Source: a virus
Direction: 5' to 3' (one strand)
Virus record (IMG/VR): IMGVR_UViG_3300000101_000107
Span: 1-28,661 of that record
Length of the DNA stretch: 28,661 nt
Shown here: piece after piece, positions 12,248 through 20,089 of the stretch
Position numbering within the stretch: the stretch's first letter is position 1
How the letters are laid out: the number at the start of each line of letters is the position of its first letter
Position numbers and translations under genes: made by a program
The notes under the pieces: generated by a model
The model's database searches: none
Told to the model about the DNA's origin: nothing
The model's input: only the letters and a program-made list of their open reading frames with translations

Positions 12248-12406
12248 TTTATTTTAATAATTCTATATATAGGAGCATACAAGGCTTCGATGCAAGCGCC
12301 TGAATTTGATACGCTTCAAACATGTCAAGAAGCTAAAGCTGCTGTAGTAGAAGGCATCGGGAGTGGTTTTAGTGCTACCGTGAAGGCTTTCTGCGTTAAG
12401 AAATAA
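12245..12406 (+). CDS. 53-residue membrane or secreted protein
   Basis: The protein starts MFILIILYIGAYKASMQ, a short hydrophobic N-terminus that could be a signal peptide or anchor. It is followed by a small domain with two cysteines (TCQEAKAAV...AFCVKK) that could form a disulfide outside the cytoplasm. An in-frame start at 12179 lies within the upstream gene and lacks the ribosome site, whereas GGAGGGGG precedes 12245. It occupies the same junction-bounded slot as the unrelated gene at 4599-4799. Confidence 0.6.
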   Translation: MFILIILYIGAYKASMQAPEFDTLQTCQEAKAAVVEGIGSGFSATVKAFCVKK

Positions 12407-12407
12407 G

Positions 12408-12434
12408 TAAAGGATAAATAACCATGAGTGAATT
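12408..12434 (+). repeat. junction repeat A, copy 2
   Basis: Exact 27-bp match to 4586-4612 on the other strand, spanning the ribosome site AAAGGA, the ATG and the first codons of the gene at 12424. Confidence 0.85.
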
Positions 12435-12705
12435 AAAGCGCTGGATGTTTTGCAGTATGACATACCCGCAAGGTGAGGCAGGGATGCGCATTCACCCTGA
12501 CGGTCAATATGTTAAATATCAAGAATATGAAGTTCTAACCGCCGAGTTAGCCCGCACTAAGGAAATGCTGGCTGTGGCTGAGACAGGATTGTTGGAAATA
12601 AGAAATCCCATTCACTTCGGTTGCTATACCGAGAGATATAGAAAAGCCAGATTTATGGCAAAACAAGCACTTTGCAAACTAAACAAAATGAAAGAAACAA
12701 AATGA
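12424..12705 (+). CDS. hypothetical protein with conserved FGCYTERYRKARF motif
   Basis: This 93-residue protein has a variable N-terminal half. The conserved C-terminal half is a helix (LTAELARTKEMLAVAETGL), FGCYTERYRKARF and another helix (MAKQALCKLNKMKE). The C-terminal half is nearly the same as that of the broken copy at 4330-4596, so the family exists in two copies in this phage. AAAGGA eight bases before the ATG is a good ribosome site. Function unknown; the stop overlaps the next start (ATGA). Confidence 0.7.
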   Translation: MSELKRWMFCSMTYPQGEAGMRIHPDGQYVKYQEYEVLTAELARTKEMLAVAETGLLEIRNPIHFGCYTERYRKARFMAKQALCKLNKMKETK

Positions 12706-12827
12706 AAAACATATACTTTGCAGCGGGTCTGTTTGTATTAATCGCAGCGCTCTTGGCTGTATCGAGTAACGAAGATAAATCGTACCTGTACGAAGGCATT
12801 GCAAAAAACGAAGGGCTGGGCAAATGA
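12702..12827 (+). CDS. 41-residue single-span membrane protein
   Basis: ATG 12702 to TGA 12825-12827 encodes MKNIYFAAGLFVLIAALLAV followed by a hydrophilic tail (SSNEDKSYLYEGIAKNEGLGK). The N-terminus is a signal-anchor type span, so the tail is likely periplasmic. Both ends use ATGA stop/start overlaps with neighbouring genes, which strongly supports real translation. Function unknown. Confidence 0.6.
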   Translation: MKNIYFAAGLFVLIAALLAVSSNEDKSYLYEGIAKNEGLGK

Positions 12828-13042
12828 ATGAGCTTGAGATTGAAGAATACAAGGAAATAGCGTTAAGACTTGAATCGTGTAAAGAAAATGAATCTTGGGT
12901 AAGTATTTTGGTAGGAAGTAAGTTTACACCAAGCGGGTTTGTGCAGTCCTTAAAAAATGGCTGGCTAACTATTGGAGACGAGCGCCGCAATGTGATGGTA
13001 CATGTGCGCAGTATTAAAACATTAACAATTATGGATAATTAA
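12824..13042 (+). CDS. hypothetical 72-residue protein
   Basis: A small protein (MNELEIEEYKEIALRLESCK...) with a helix followed by a beta-rich part (ESWVSILVGSKFTPSGF... GDERRNVMVHVRSIKTL). It starts in an ATGA overlap with the upstream membrane protein and stops two bases before the next gene. No known family. Confidence 0.6.
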   Translation: MNELEIEEYKEIALRLESCKENESWVSILVGSKFTPSGFVQSLKNGWLTIGDERRNVMVHVRSIKTLTIMDN

Positions 13043-13044
13043 AA

Positions 13045-13410
13045 ATGGACAAACAACTTTTAGAGGAGCGGGTAGCTGAATTGGTAATGGGCTTTTTCCC
13101 GTACAATGGGCGCAAGTTGCCAAAAGGCTTTAACAAACCAATTATGGACAGTGTCGAAAAAGCGCTTATCGTGTTTGTGCTGGAACGGCTAGGCGGGAAT
13201 CAAGTGCGCGCGGCTGAGATTTTGGGGATGAATCGTAACACTTTGCGCAAAAAGATTATGCTTTATGGCATTAATGTGCGCAGCTATGTAACGCGAGATT
13301 CTGGCACGGTAAGGCTTGCTAAACAACGGGTTAAGGAGCAGCAGCGCAGGGAAAACATGGAAATGGCCTATGTGTCTGCAAACAACTTGGCGGTAGGTGG
13401 CCGAGCATGA
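13045..13410 (+). CDS. Fis-like HTH transcription regulator
   Basis: The central part (residues 34-77) reads MDSVEKALIVFVLERLGGNQVRAAEILG then MNRNTLRKKI, the pattern of the Fis/NtrC-type helix-turn-helix (HTH_8). Its recognition helix is NRNTLRKK. The N-terminal 33 residues and a basic C-terminal tail (LAKQRVKEQQRR) extend the domain to 121 residues. As the only clear activator-like protein before the late block, it could control late promoters, perhaps through the palindromes at 17826. That is inference. The stop overlaps the next start (ATGA). Confidence 0.8.
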   Translation: MDKQLLEERVAELVMGFFPYNGRKLPKGFNKPIMDSVEKALIVFVLERLGGNQVRAAEILGMNRNTLRKKIMLYGINVRSYVTRDSGTVRLAKQRVKEQQRRENMEMAYVSANNLAVGGRA

Positions 13411-13643
13411 GCAAGTTCCACATAAGAATTGCAGGAGACAAGCTTTATGGATGGGAGCTATGGGAGGGCACAAGAATGGTGTGCGAAGGCTCTGAGAAGT
13501 CTGCTTGCCCTGAATTTACGGCCATTCTTGCCAAGGGTACGTTAAGTGCCATAGTTCTTGCTGGCCATGACGTTCCTGTTGAGATGCCAAAAGATGAGTT
13601 GCCAGAAAACGTGGTACGTTTAAATGATTTCCGCAACGGCTAA
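13407..13643 (+). CDS. hypothetical 78-residue protein
   Basis: A compact alpha/beta-like protein (MSKFHIRIAGDKLYGWELWEG... ) with a final acidic, proline-containing tail (DELPENVVRLNDFRNG). It begins in an ATGA overlap with the Fis-like gene, so the two are co-translated. No family is recognised. Confidence 0.6.
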   Translation: MSKFHIRIAGDKLYGWELWEGTRMVCEGSEKSACPEFTAILAKGTLSAIVLAGHDVPVEMPKDELPENVVRLNDFRNG

Positions 13644-13662
13644 TGAAGGATAATTAAAGCTA

Positions 13663-14046
13663 ATGAACTTATGGAAAGTCAACGCTCAGACGCGCCCCAG
13701 AATACTTGAGGTGATATCACAGCTACCAGAGGGCACTACAGTGGACTTGGACGTGCAGATAAAGCGTTCAAACCTTCAGAATAATTACTATATGGGGGTA
13801 GTGTGTGTGGCTGCGGCTGAAAATACAAGCGCAACACAGCTACAATGGCACGCATATTTTAAAAAAATGTTTGGCAAGCTTGAGCGATTTGAAATAAACG
13901 GAGTTGAGCTTGAGGGCGATATAAGCACTGCAAGAATGGGCACTAAAGAGTTTGGCACATACTTGGACAACGTAATTATGCATTGCGGAGAGCTTGGCAT
14001 AGATGTCCCCCCGCCGACCTATTTTGGCTTAGACAAAGGGCGTTAA
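13663..14046 (+). CDS. NinB/Orf-like recombination protein
   Basis: This 127-residue protein follows the layout of lambda NinB (Orf): KRSNLQNNYYMGVV (compare the NRSLDQNRKLWACL type), then a WHAYFKKMFG segment, ISTARMGTKEFGTYLDNVI and a final helix ending LGIDVPPP. Orf assists single-strand annealing recombination, bridging SSB and the annealing protein. That agrees with SSB and Erf being encoded nearby. The similarity is at motif level, so confidence is moderate. A late promoter overlaps the last codons. Confidence 0.65.
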   Translation: MNLWKVNAQTRPRILEVISQLPEGTTVDLDVQIKRSNLQNNYYMGVVCVAAAENTSATQLQWHAYFKKMFGKLERFEINGVELEGDISTARMGTKEFGTYLDNVIMHCGELGIDVPPPTYFGLDKGR

Positions 14047-14058
14047 GTAAGTTATAAT
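14030..14058 (+). promoter_or_regulatory. late promoter before the tail and terminase genes
   Basis: TAGACA (14030-14035), 17-bp spacer, TATAAT (14053-14058), the best -10 box in this part of the window. It overlaps the end of the NinB-like gene and lies about 30 bases before the first late gene at 14090. Confidence 0.65.
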
Positions 14059-14089
14059 GGCGCTACGATTAAAAATTTAGGTATTTATT

Positions 14090-14404
14090 ATGGCTATCAC
14101 AGTAATTGACAAGACAAGCACTGAAATCCCAAACAAGTTTGAGCAAACAGGATTGACGGATGACTTTATTTTTCGCGCAGACCCTCGTCAGGCGTACAAG
14201 TTGAGCGGCGTAGTTACATCTGCGGGTAGTGCAGCCGCCATCTCTTCTGACAGCAAGGAAACGCCAACAGATATTTCAGGTTTCGCAGTTGACCCTAGTG
14301 GTCTTTCTGCGGTTAACTTCAGCACGGTTATTAGCGCTGGCAGTGAATGGGTTGGAGCTCAAATTGACAGTGGTACTTGGACTATTATTATCACTGAGCT
14401 TTAA
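14090..14404 (+). CDS. hypothetical late protein, likely structural
   Basis: This 104-residue protein is rich in Ser, Thr, Ala and short beta-strands (KLSGVVTSAGSAAAISS... VNFSTVISAGSEWVGAQ), with no cysteine and no membrane span. This composition is common in small virion, decoration or fibre-associated proteins. It is the first gene after the late promoter and ends two bases before the tailspike-like gene. No family is recognised. Confidence 0.6.
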   Translation: MAITVIDKTSTEIPNKFEQTGLTDDFIFRADPRQAYKLSGVVTSAGSAAAISSDSKETPTDISGFAVDPSGLSAVNFSTVISAGSEWVGAQIDSGTWTIIITEL

Positions 14405-14406
14405 TC

Positions 14407-15753
14407 ATGAATTTTGAGCCTACGTTTTCTTCTGCTTTTGGCCTAGGGATTAAAGGTTCGTTTTTCCTAGACAACACTTTTTTGGTGTCTGCTCCTGTTG
14501 GTTACGGCGGCACACTCCCATTCCCTATTCTCAAGAATGCCTCTTTTTTTAAGGCCGCATTCGATATTACAAGCCGCAAGATAACGCCGACTAACACTTA
14601 TTACCTAGACGCTGATTATGTAGGCACAGAAACGGGCAGTGAAAGCCAGCCGTTTAATGACCTTAAGTCAGCCGTAGATGCAGCCAACGCTGCTGGCGAC
14701 CCTTGCGAGTTCCGTGTGCGCGGGAAGTTTAACCGCCTGCGTAGTTTTGGAGCTAGTAACAGGATTGTGCCATCATTTAACATGCTAAGCTGGGATGGGG
14801 ATAAATACGTTTTTTCTGCTGAGGACGCTGACGGTCAAACATACACCAAAACGAGCGGCCACACTAACGTTTACCAGCGCAGCCGTAGCGTTACTGATTA
14901 CGCCATTGATTATTCATCACTTGATGCTAAGGGGTTTCCCACGATGTATGAAAAACTTACTGGCATTGCAGCGGTAGACGCACAGGCGGGAAGTGTCTTT
15001 ATTTCAGGCAGTACAGTTTACATCCACGCTCTAGACAGCCGCGACATGGCAGCATCAGACAGCGGGATTCACCTGGTGCTAAAAGTAAACGGCTTATCTT
15101 TCCGCCCTGACGCATCACAGCAAGCCTACATTGAGGACTTGCAGGTTATCGGGCACCAAAGCGGCTTTATTGAAATAAACGGCGCTGCGGCTAACACAGG
15201 CAAGGTCACTTATAACCGCGTGCAAGGTAAATACGGAAGCGTAACCAACGGCTTTGTTATGAATGACGTGCCAGATATTATGAGCTTTGACCTTTATGCA
15301 GGGTATGCTTGGCGTGACGGAATTAACTACCATGATAACGACGGCATAGGCATGAACGTAGTTGAGGTGGACTGTGAGTCAGAATACAACGGGCGCGAGG
15401 GTGGGGACAGTCAAAACGGCTCTAGTATCCATGAAGATGTAAACATCACCCGCTTAAGTGGAGCTTACCACCACAACGCAGGTCGCAATATTCATGATAT
15501 TGGAACAGGTGTTAGTATGAATTGCGGAGTAGCGGCATATGCAAGCCAAGCACCAACATCAGCGGGCAGCGTTAACTTCTGCTCAGGCACAGGCTCAGAC
15601 AGCCCTACAATGTACCTTAGCGAGTGCAGAGGATCTGATAGCATTGTAAACGTAAAGGCCGCAACAGGCTCAACCATCTATATTGATAACTCACTATTTA
15701 ACGATGCCACCAACGTAGCAGACGGAACTATAACTGAAACAAGAATCTTCTAA
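14407..15753 (+). CDS. beta-helix tailspike-like protein
   Basis: This 448-residue protein has a short N-terminal adaptor (1-62), then the pectate-lyase-type opening TNTYYLDADYVGTETGSESQPFNDLKSAV (read in parts, residues 62-90). Many Asn/Gly/Ser-rich strands follow and end in YIDNSLFND. The DAD-x-G-x-x-Q-P-F-x-x-L pattern and the strand repeats indicate a right-handed parallel beta-helix, as in phage tailspikes and polysaccharide lyases. It probably binds or degrades host surface glycan. No catalytic residues can be assigned. Its place upstream of the terminase genes, apart from the tail genes, is notable. Confidence 0.75.
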   Translation: MNFEPTFSSAFGLGIKGSFFLDNTFLVSAPVGYGGTLPFPILKNASFFKAAFDITSRKITPTNTYYLDADYVGTETGSESQPFNDLKSAVDAANAAGDPCEFRVRGKFNRLRSFGASNRIVPSFNMLSWDGDKYVFSAEDADGQTYTKTSGHTNVYQRSRSVTDYAIDYSSLDAKGFPTMYEKLTGIAAVDAQAGSVFISGSTVYIHALDSRDMAASDSGIHLVLKVNGLSFRPDASQQAYIEDLQVIGHQSGFIEINGAAANTGKVTYNRVQGKYGSVTNGFVMNDVPDIMSFDLYAGYAWRDGINYHDNDGIGMNVVEVDCESEYNGREGGDSQNGSSIHEDVNITRLSGAYHHNAGRNIHDIGTGVSMNCGVAAYASQAPTSAGSVNFCSGTGSDSPTMYLSECRGSDSIVNVKAATGSTIYIDNSLFNDATNVADGTITETRIF

Positions 15754-16167
15754 ATGGCTCTTACCCCAAAGCAAGAGAAGTTCGCGGTACTGGTAGCAGA
15801 AGGCAACACACAAGCTGACGCATACCGAGAGGCTTACGACCCTATTGGGTCGGAAGATAAAACAATCCATGAGAATGCATCACGCCTAGCAAACGATAGC
15901 AAGGTATCAGCAAGGATAAAAGAGATACAAGAAAAGGCCGCTAAAAGCGCCGAAGTAACGCTTGAGGAGATAGTACAGGGCATTAGAGAGGCTGCGGGTA
16001 TAGCAAGTACGAAAAAGGAGTCAAACGCACTCACAACGGCTTACATGGCGCTTGCAAAGGTAACGGGTCAAATCGTGGATAAGAAAGAGCTATCTAACAA
16101 GGACGGCAAACCTTTCCATATTATTGTTGAGAAAGAAAAACACAAAGAAATGCTTGAGAATCTTTAG
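15754..16167 (+). CDS. terS: terminase small subunit
   Basis: This 137-residue protein matches the Terminase_2 small-subunit family. An N-terminal helix-turn-helix region comes first (LTPKQEKFAVLVAEGNTQADAYREAY, in two parts), then ENASRLANDSKVSARI, VTLEEIVQGIREAAG and a C-terminal basic tail. It recognises the packaging site and feeds DNA to the large subunit at 16591. The start codon directly follows the tailspike stop. Two small genes separate it from the large subunit. Confidence 0.88.
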   Translation: MALTPKQEKFAVLVAEGNTQADAYREAYDPIGSEDKTIHENASRLANDSKVSARIKEIQEKAAKSAEVTLEEIVQGIREAAGIASTKKESNALTTAYMALAKVTGQIVDKKELSNKDGKPFHIIVEKEKHKEMLENL

Positions 16168-16209
16168 TGGGCGTTGTATAGTTTTTCTATAAACAAGAAA
16201 GAATATGTT

Positions 16210-16368
16210 ATGAGTTTGAATAAAGTTTCAGATGGCCACCCCGTTTATGAAAAATACAAACGCCACTATTATTTAGCTAAGGCAGCGTATATGAAAGAAG
16301 GTTTTGACGAGAGGTCTGCGGGGACAAACGCAAATCAATTGTGGTTTATGGGGGTTGTTTATGAATAA
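16210..16368 (+). CDS. hypothetical 52-residue protein
   Basis: The ATG at 16210 is preceded by AAGAAAGAA; an in-frame ATG at 16174 lacks a site. The protein (MSLNKVSDGHPVYEKYKRHY...) is basic and aromatic, with a helix and a C-terminal LWFMGVVYE. It is inserted between the terminase genes and overlaps the next gene by 8 bases. Function unknown. Confidence 0.55.
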   Translation: MSLNKVSDGHPVYEKYKRHYYLAKAAYMKEGFDERSAGTNANQLWFMGVVYE

Positions 16369-16540
16369 AGAGCAAATTTTAAAAGACATTTTGGATAATG
16401 ATATTGAAGTGAGTAAAGATAGATTCGTTGATGTTGTTAAGCTTATAATTACGCCAAAGCGCCCGCATTCAACAGAACATGAGCTATTTGAGTTTAAGCT
16501 GCGAGACACTAGAGGCAAGCCATTTTGGAAATTCTGGTAA
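16361..16540 (+). CDS. hypothetical 59-residue protein
   Basis: The ATG at 16361, preceded by TGGGGG, gives MNKEQILKDILDNDIEVSKD and a beta-rich end (ELFEFKLRDTRGKPFWKFW). An in-frame start at 16304 lies inside the previous gene. No family is recognised. It sits between the terminase genes, where small HNH or accessory genes are common, but no HNH motif is present. Confidence 0.55.
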   Translation: MNKEQILKDILDNDIEVSKDRFVDVVKLIITPKRPHSTEHELFEFKLRDTRGKPFWKFW

Positions 16541-16590
16541 AGTGTTTTAGTAGTGGCGCATGTTAACTAACGTATTGAATTGTATGAGTT

Positions 16591-17829
16591 TTGAGTAACC
16601 CAAAATTATCTCTAACCACGGTATTTGAAAAGAACTACGAAGCTTATACGGCTATGAATGGCGGTGAGCGTAAGTACCGTAACATCATTAACTCTGGCGG
16701 CAGTAGTGCGGGAAAGACGTTTTCAATTCTCCAGCTATTGGTGGCCATATGCAACAAGAGCAAGAAGCAGATTGATATTGTTGGATTGACTGTGCCACAC
16801 CTAAAGGGCGGGGTTATTAACGACATCCCCAGAGTGTTTGAAGGTTACGGCCTAGACTTCAGCAAGATGTACAACGTATCAGACAAGCGCATAGACTTTG
16901 AGAACGGCAGCGTGATTAACTTCATTGCTATTGATAAGGTTGGCAAGGCACACGGTGGACGGCGTGACATCCTGTTTATTAACGAGGCCAACTATATTCA
17001 CTATAACATTGTAGAGCAGCTTATCATCCGTACACGGGAAACTGTGTTTATTGACTTTAACCCTACTAATGAGTTTTGGGTGCATAGCAAGATGCTGGCT
17101 AACGAGGCTGACAAGACCCTCATGATTAAGTCAACGTACAAAGACAATCACTTGCTAGAGGATAGCATTGTAAAAGCCCTTGAGAGCAAGCGCGGCGATG
17201 GCACAAATAACTTCTGGCGTGTGTATGGCTTGGGTGAGCTTGGTATTACCGAGGGGCTTATCTTTAAGAACTGGGAAGAAAAAGAGTTTGATATCTACCA
17301 GTTTGAACAGTACCGCAACGGCCTTGACTGGGGATTTAGCAACGATCCATTTGCGTTTGTGCGTGTAGCCTTGGAAAGGAATTGCTTGTATATATGCGAG
17401 GAGATATACCAAAAAGAAATGCTCAACAAGACTAGCGCTCCTATGGTTAAGGCTATCACCCGTGGCGAGCCTGTGTATTGTGATAGCGCCGAGCCGAAGA
17501 GCATTGCAGAGTATAACGAGCTTGGAGTAAACGCCTATTCCGTTAAGAAGGGCGCAGGAAGTATTGAGAGCGGGATTAAGAAGCTACAGAGCTTTGACAA
17601 GATATATGTTCACCCTAGCTGTAAGAACGCGCTGATTGAGCTCAAAAACTACCAATGGAAGCGTGACAAGAACGATACGGCCATGCCTACGCCAGAGGAT
17701 AACTTTAACCACCTGATTGATGCTATCCGTTATGCTGTGTCTCAAGACAGCGTGCATGTTCCTGATATTATTGAGGCTAAGTTAAATGGCGGACGTAGAC
17801 GGCGTGGCGGTGGGTGGATGGGTGCGTAA
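16591..17829 (+). CDS. terL: terminase large subunit
   Basis: This 412-residue motor of DNA packaging has an ATPase domain with Walker A GGSSAGKT (36-43) and Walker B DILFINEAN (catalytic E132). The C-terminal RNase H-like nuclease domain has acidic residues D246 (LDWGFSND), D298 (YCDSAEP) and D377 (HLIDAIRYA). The pattern is of the PBSX/Terminase_3 type. The start is TTG at 16591: TGA closes the frame just upstream (16585-16587), so no other start is possible. A five-codon ATG frame (16584-16598) overlaps it. The C-terminus is Arg/Gly-rich (GGRRRRGGGW). Its stop codon lies in the first palindrome at 17826. Confidence 0.93.
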   Translation: MSNPKLSLTTVFEKNYEAYTAMNGGERKYRNIINSGGSSAGKTFSILQLLVAICNKSKKQIDIVGLTVPHLKGGVINDIPRVFEGYGLDFSKMYNVSDKRIDFENGSVINFIAIDKVGKAHGGRRDILFINEANYIHYNIVEQLIIRTRETVFIDFNPTNEFWVHSKMLANEADKTLMIKSTYKDNHLLEDSIVKALESKRGDGTNNFWRVYGLGELGITEGLIFKNWEEKEFDIYQFEQYRNGLDWGFSNDPFAFVRVALERNCLYICEEIYQKEMLNKTSAPMVKAITRGEPVYCDSAEPKSIAEYNELGVNAYSVKKGAGSIESGIKKLQSFDKIYVHPSCKNALIELKNYQWKRDKNDTAMPTPEDNFNHLIDAIRYAVSQDSVHVPDIIEAKLNGGRRRRGGGWMGA

Positions 17830-17865
17830 GTAAACGTTCACTTACGTAAGTAAATGGTTATTTAC
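17826..17865. promoter_or_regulatory. two tandem 20-bp palindromes, candidate operators
   Basis: GTAAGTAAACGTTCACTTAC (17826-17845) is palindromic except for one symmetric pair. GTAAGTAAATGGTTATTTAC (17846-17865) is a weaker version with matching arms GTAARTAA/TTAYTTAC. They abut without a gap, two helical turns apart. The second overlaps the -35 box of the promoter at 17861-17889, and the first covers the terL stop codon. Confidence 0.65.
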
Positions 17866-17889
17866 ATGTGCGCAATCCTTTGTTACAAT
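17861..17889 (+). promoter_or_regulatory. late promoter of the head gene block
   Basis: TTTACA (17861-17866), 17-bp spacer, TACAAT (17884-17889), each 5 of 6 to consensus. It lies about 25 bases before the portal start; the palindromes overlap its -35 box, so binding would repress or regulate it. Confidence 0.65.
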
Positions 17890-17914
17890 AGGCCTCTAAC
17901 AAGGGGTTTTTATT

Positions 17915-20089
17915 TTGGCTAAAAAAGACAAGAGCGCGGATTTACTTAAGCAGGCCTTAGAACGCCACCAGCAAGCATCTGATTTTTATAGTGACGAGTA
18001 CCAGCGCGGCGAAGATGACACTAACTTTGCTTTAGGTAAGAACCAGTGGAGTGACCGCAACGGTAAAGACATAAGCATTGAGCGGGAGCGTGATGGCCGC
18101 CCTTGTTTGGTTGAGAACCGTATGCTCCCATTTGTTAATCACCTTATGAACCAAATCCGTCAAGCTAAGCCTTCTATTAAGGTTCTGCCCGTAGACGATG
18201 GCAGCGACCCGCAGGTGGCAGATATTTACCGTGGCATTATTCGCAACATTGAGTATTGTAGCGATGCAGAGACGGCTTATGATACAGCCGCCTACAATGC
18301 TATTGCGGGTGGCTATGGATATATTCGTATTCGCACTGAATACGCAGACTACAACAGCTTTGAACAAGAGATTAAGATTGAGCGCGTTCTTAACCCCCGC
18401 GCAGTTATGTTTGACCCAGCGCACACCCGCCTTGACGGCGCAGATGCTGAGTACGCATTTATTGTGGATGACTTAGAGAAGCAAGAATTTGAACGCCTTT
18501 ACCCTGACGCTGAGAGCAGTGGTTTTGAGAGTTCGGAATGGTGCTCCGATAATACAGTCCGCGTTGCTGAGTATTTCTATAAGGACTACGAAGAAAAAAC
18601 GCTAGTTGAATATGTTGTGCAAACCCTAGCAGGCGGCCAAACCGTTCAGGGCTACTTGGAAGACGTTCCAGAGGACGCCCAAGTGTTGCGCCAACGGTCT
18701 ACGCAAGTTTGCACGATTAAGTACGCCAAGATGAGTGGCGGCGATATTTTAGAGGAAGGCGAGTTCGCTGGTCAGTATATCCCCATTGTTCCTGTTATCG
18801 GCATGGAAACATGGCTGGACGGCAAGCGTCAGGTGTTCTCCCTTATTCACCAAGCTAAAGACAGCCAGCGTATGCTTAACTATTGGAAAAGCGCCGCGGT
18901 TGAGCTTATTGCATTGCAGCCTAAAGCTCCTTACGTTGGTGCTGTTGGTGCATTCAATAGCCGTGTTGAGGACTGGGAGTCTGCCAACAACAAGAACTAT
19001 CCATTTTTAGAATATGACCCCGTTGCTGTTACATTAAAGGACGGCACAAGCGCACTTGCTCCTATGCCTCAGCGCCAGCCAGCCCCTCAAGGCAGCCCTG
19101 CTATGATGCAGGAAGCTATGATGGCGGTAGATGGAATTAAAGCATCACTAGGCATGTACGATGCAGCTATGGGAATGCAGACGGCAGACCAAAGCGGTGT
19201 TGCTATTATGGGCCGCCAAGGTCAAGCTGATGACACCAACTACCACTTTGTAGATAACCTTAGTACTGCCATTGCACAGGTAGGTCGCATTCTGGTTGGT
19301 CTTATCCCCCTCGTTTATTCTAACGCCTCTATTCTCCGCATTATGGGAGAGGACGGCACAGAAAAAATGATGCCTGTTAACCAGCCTGTACAGAAAGTAG
19401 GAAAAGATGAATATAAACCCGCAAACGGCGTTTCTGGTGAGTTTTTTGACCTCCGCAACGGTAAGTATGATGTGGTTGTTGATGTAGGCCAGAGCTATGC
19501 AACTCGCCGCAAAGAGAACGTGGCGTCAATGATGGAGCTTGGCCGCCTTGTTCCTTCTTTTGCGCAGCAGAACTTAGACCTGATTGTTCAGGACTTGGAT
19601 ATGCCGCGCAGTCAGGAGATGGCCGAGCGCATAAGAGCCACTATGCCGCCTGAGTTGCTCGGTGAGGACTTAGAGGCCAAACGCTTGCAAGAGGTAACAC
19701 AGGCCGTACAGCAGCTTCAAGGGCAGCTAGAACAGGCTCAGTTAGCTTTGCAGACTAAAGAAGATGACCAGAAGTTCAAGAACAAGATTGACCTTGGCAA
19801 GCTGGAGAATGACCGCGCAGAGATTGAAATCAAGGCTGCTAAAACGGAAGCTGAGATTCTCAAGATGCAGGCCGAAACGCAGAAGCAAATACCTGCCGAG
19901 GCTTTTAACGAAATTGGAACCACTGTTGCGCAATTGCGTGAACAGACTGCTGATATGCAGGAAGCGTTCAACATGCTTCTCTCCACTATGGAGGAAGATG
20001 CGACTGGCACGCCTAATATGCCTGTAACCCAAGAGAAGGAAACCGACAATGACGGAATCATTGCAAGCAACGGAATCGACGACGCCTGA
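17915..20089 (+). CDS. portal protein, P22 gp1-like
   Basis: This 724-residue protein has the length and motif order of P22-type portals: a charged N-terminus (ALERHQQASDFYSDEYQRGEDD), WSDRNGKDISIERERDGRPCL, VNHLMNQIRQAKPSIKV, AYNAIAGGYGYIRIRTEY and NPRAVMFDP. A long C-terminal coiled coil follows (about 590-690: QAVQQLQGQLEQAQLAL), probably a barrel-like extension. Twelve copies would form the DNA channel at one vertex. The start is TTG, with AAGGGG and a T-rich spacer upstream. The scaffold gene overlaps the last 41 bases in another frame. Confidence 0.93.
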   Translation: MAKKDKSADLLKQALERHQQASDFYSDEYQRGEDDTNFALGKNQWSDRNGKDISIERERDGRPCLVENRMLPFVNHLMNQIRQAKPSIKVLPVDDGSDPQVADIYRGIIRNIEYCSDAETAYDTAAYNAIAGGYGYIRIRTEYADYNSFEQEIKIERVLNPRAVMFDPAHTRLDGADAEYAFIVDDLEKQEFERLYPDAESSGFESSEWCSDNTVRVAEYFYKDYEEKTLVEYVVQTLAGGQTVQGYLEDVPEDAQVLRQRSTQVCTIKYAKMSGGDILEEGEFAGQYIPIVPVIGMETWLDGKRQVFSLIHQAKDSQRMLNYWKSAAVELIALQPKAPYVGAVGAFNSRVEDWESANNKNYPFLEYDPVAVTLKDGTSALAPMPQRQPAPQGSPAMMQEAMMAVDGIKASLGMYDAAMGMQTADQSGVAIMGRQGQADDTNYHFVDNLSTAIAQVGRILVGLIPLVYSNASILRIMGEDGTEKMMPVNQPVQKVGKDEYKPANGVSGEFFDLRNGKYDVVVDVGQSYATRRKENVASMMELGRLVPSFAQQNLDLIVQDLDMPRSQEMAERIRATMPPELLGEDLEAKRLQEVTQAVQQLQGQLEQAQLALQTKEDDQKFKNKIDLGKLENDRAEIEIKAAKTEAEILKMQAETQKQIPAEAFNEIGTTVAQLREQTADMQEAFNMLLSTMEEDATGTPNMPVTQEKETDNDGIIASNGIDDA

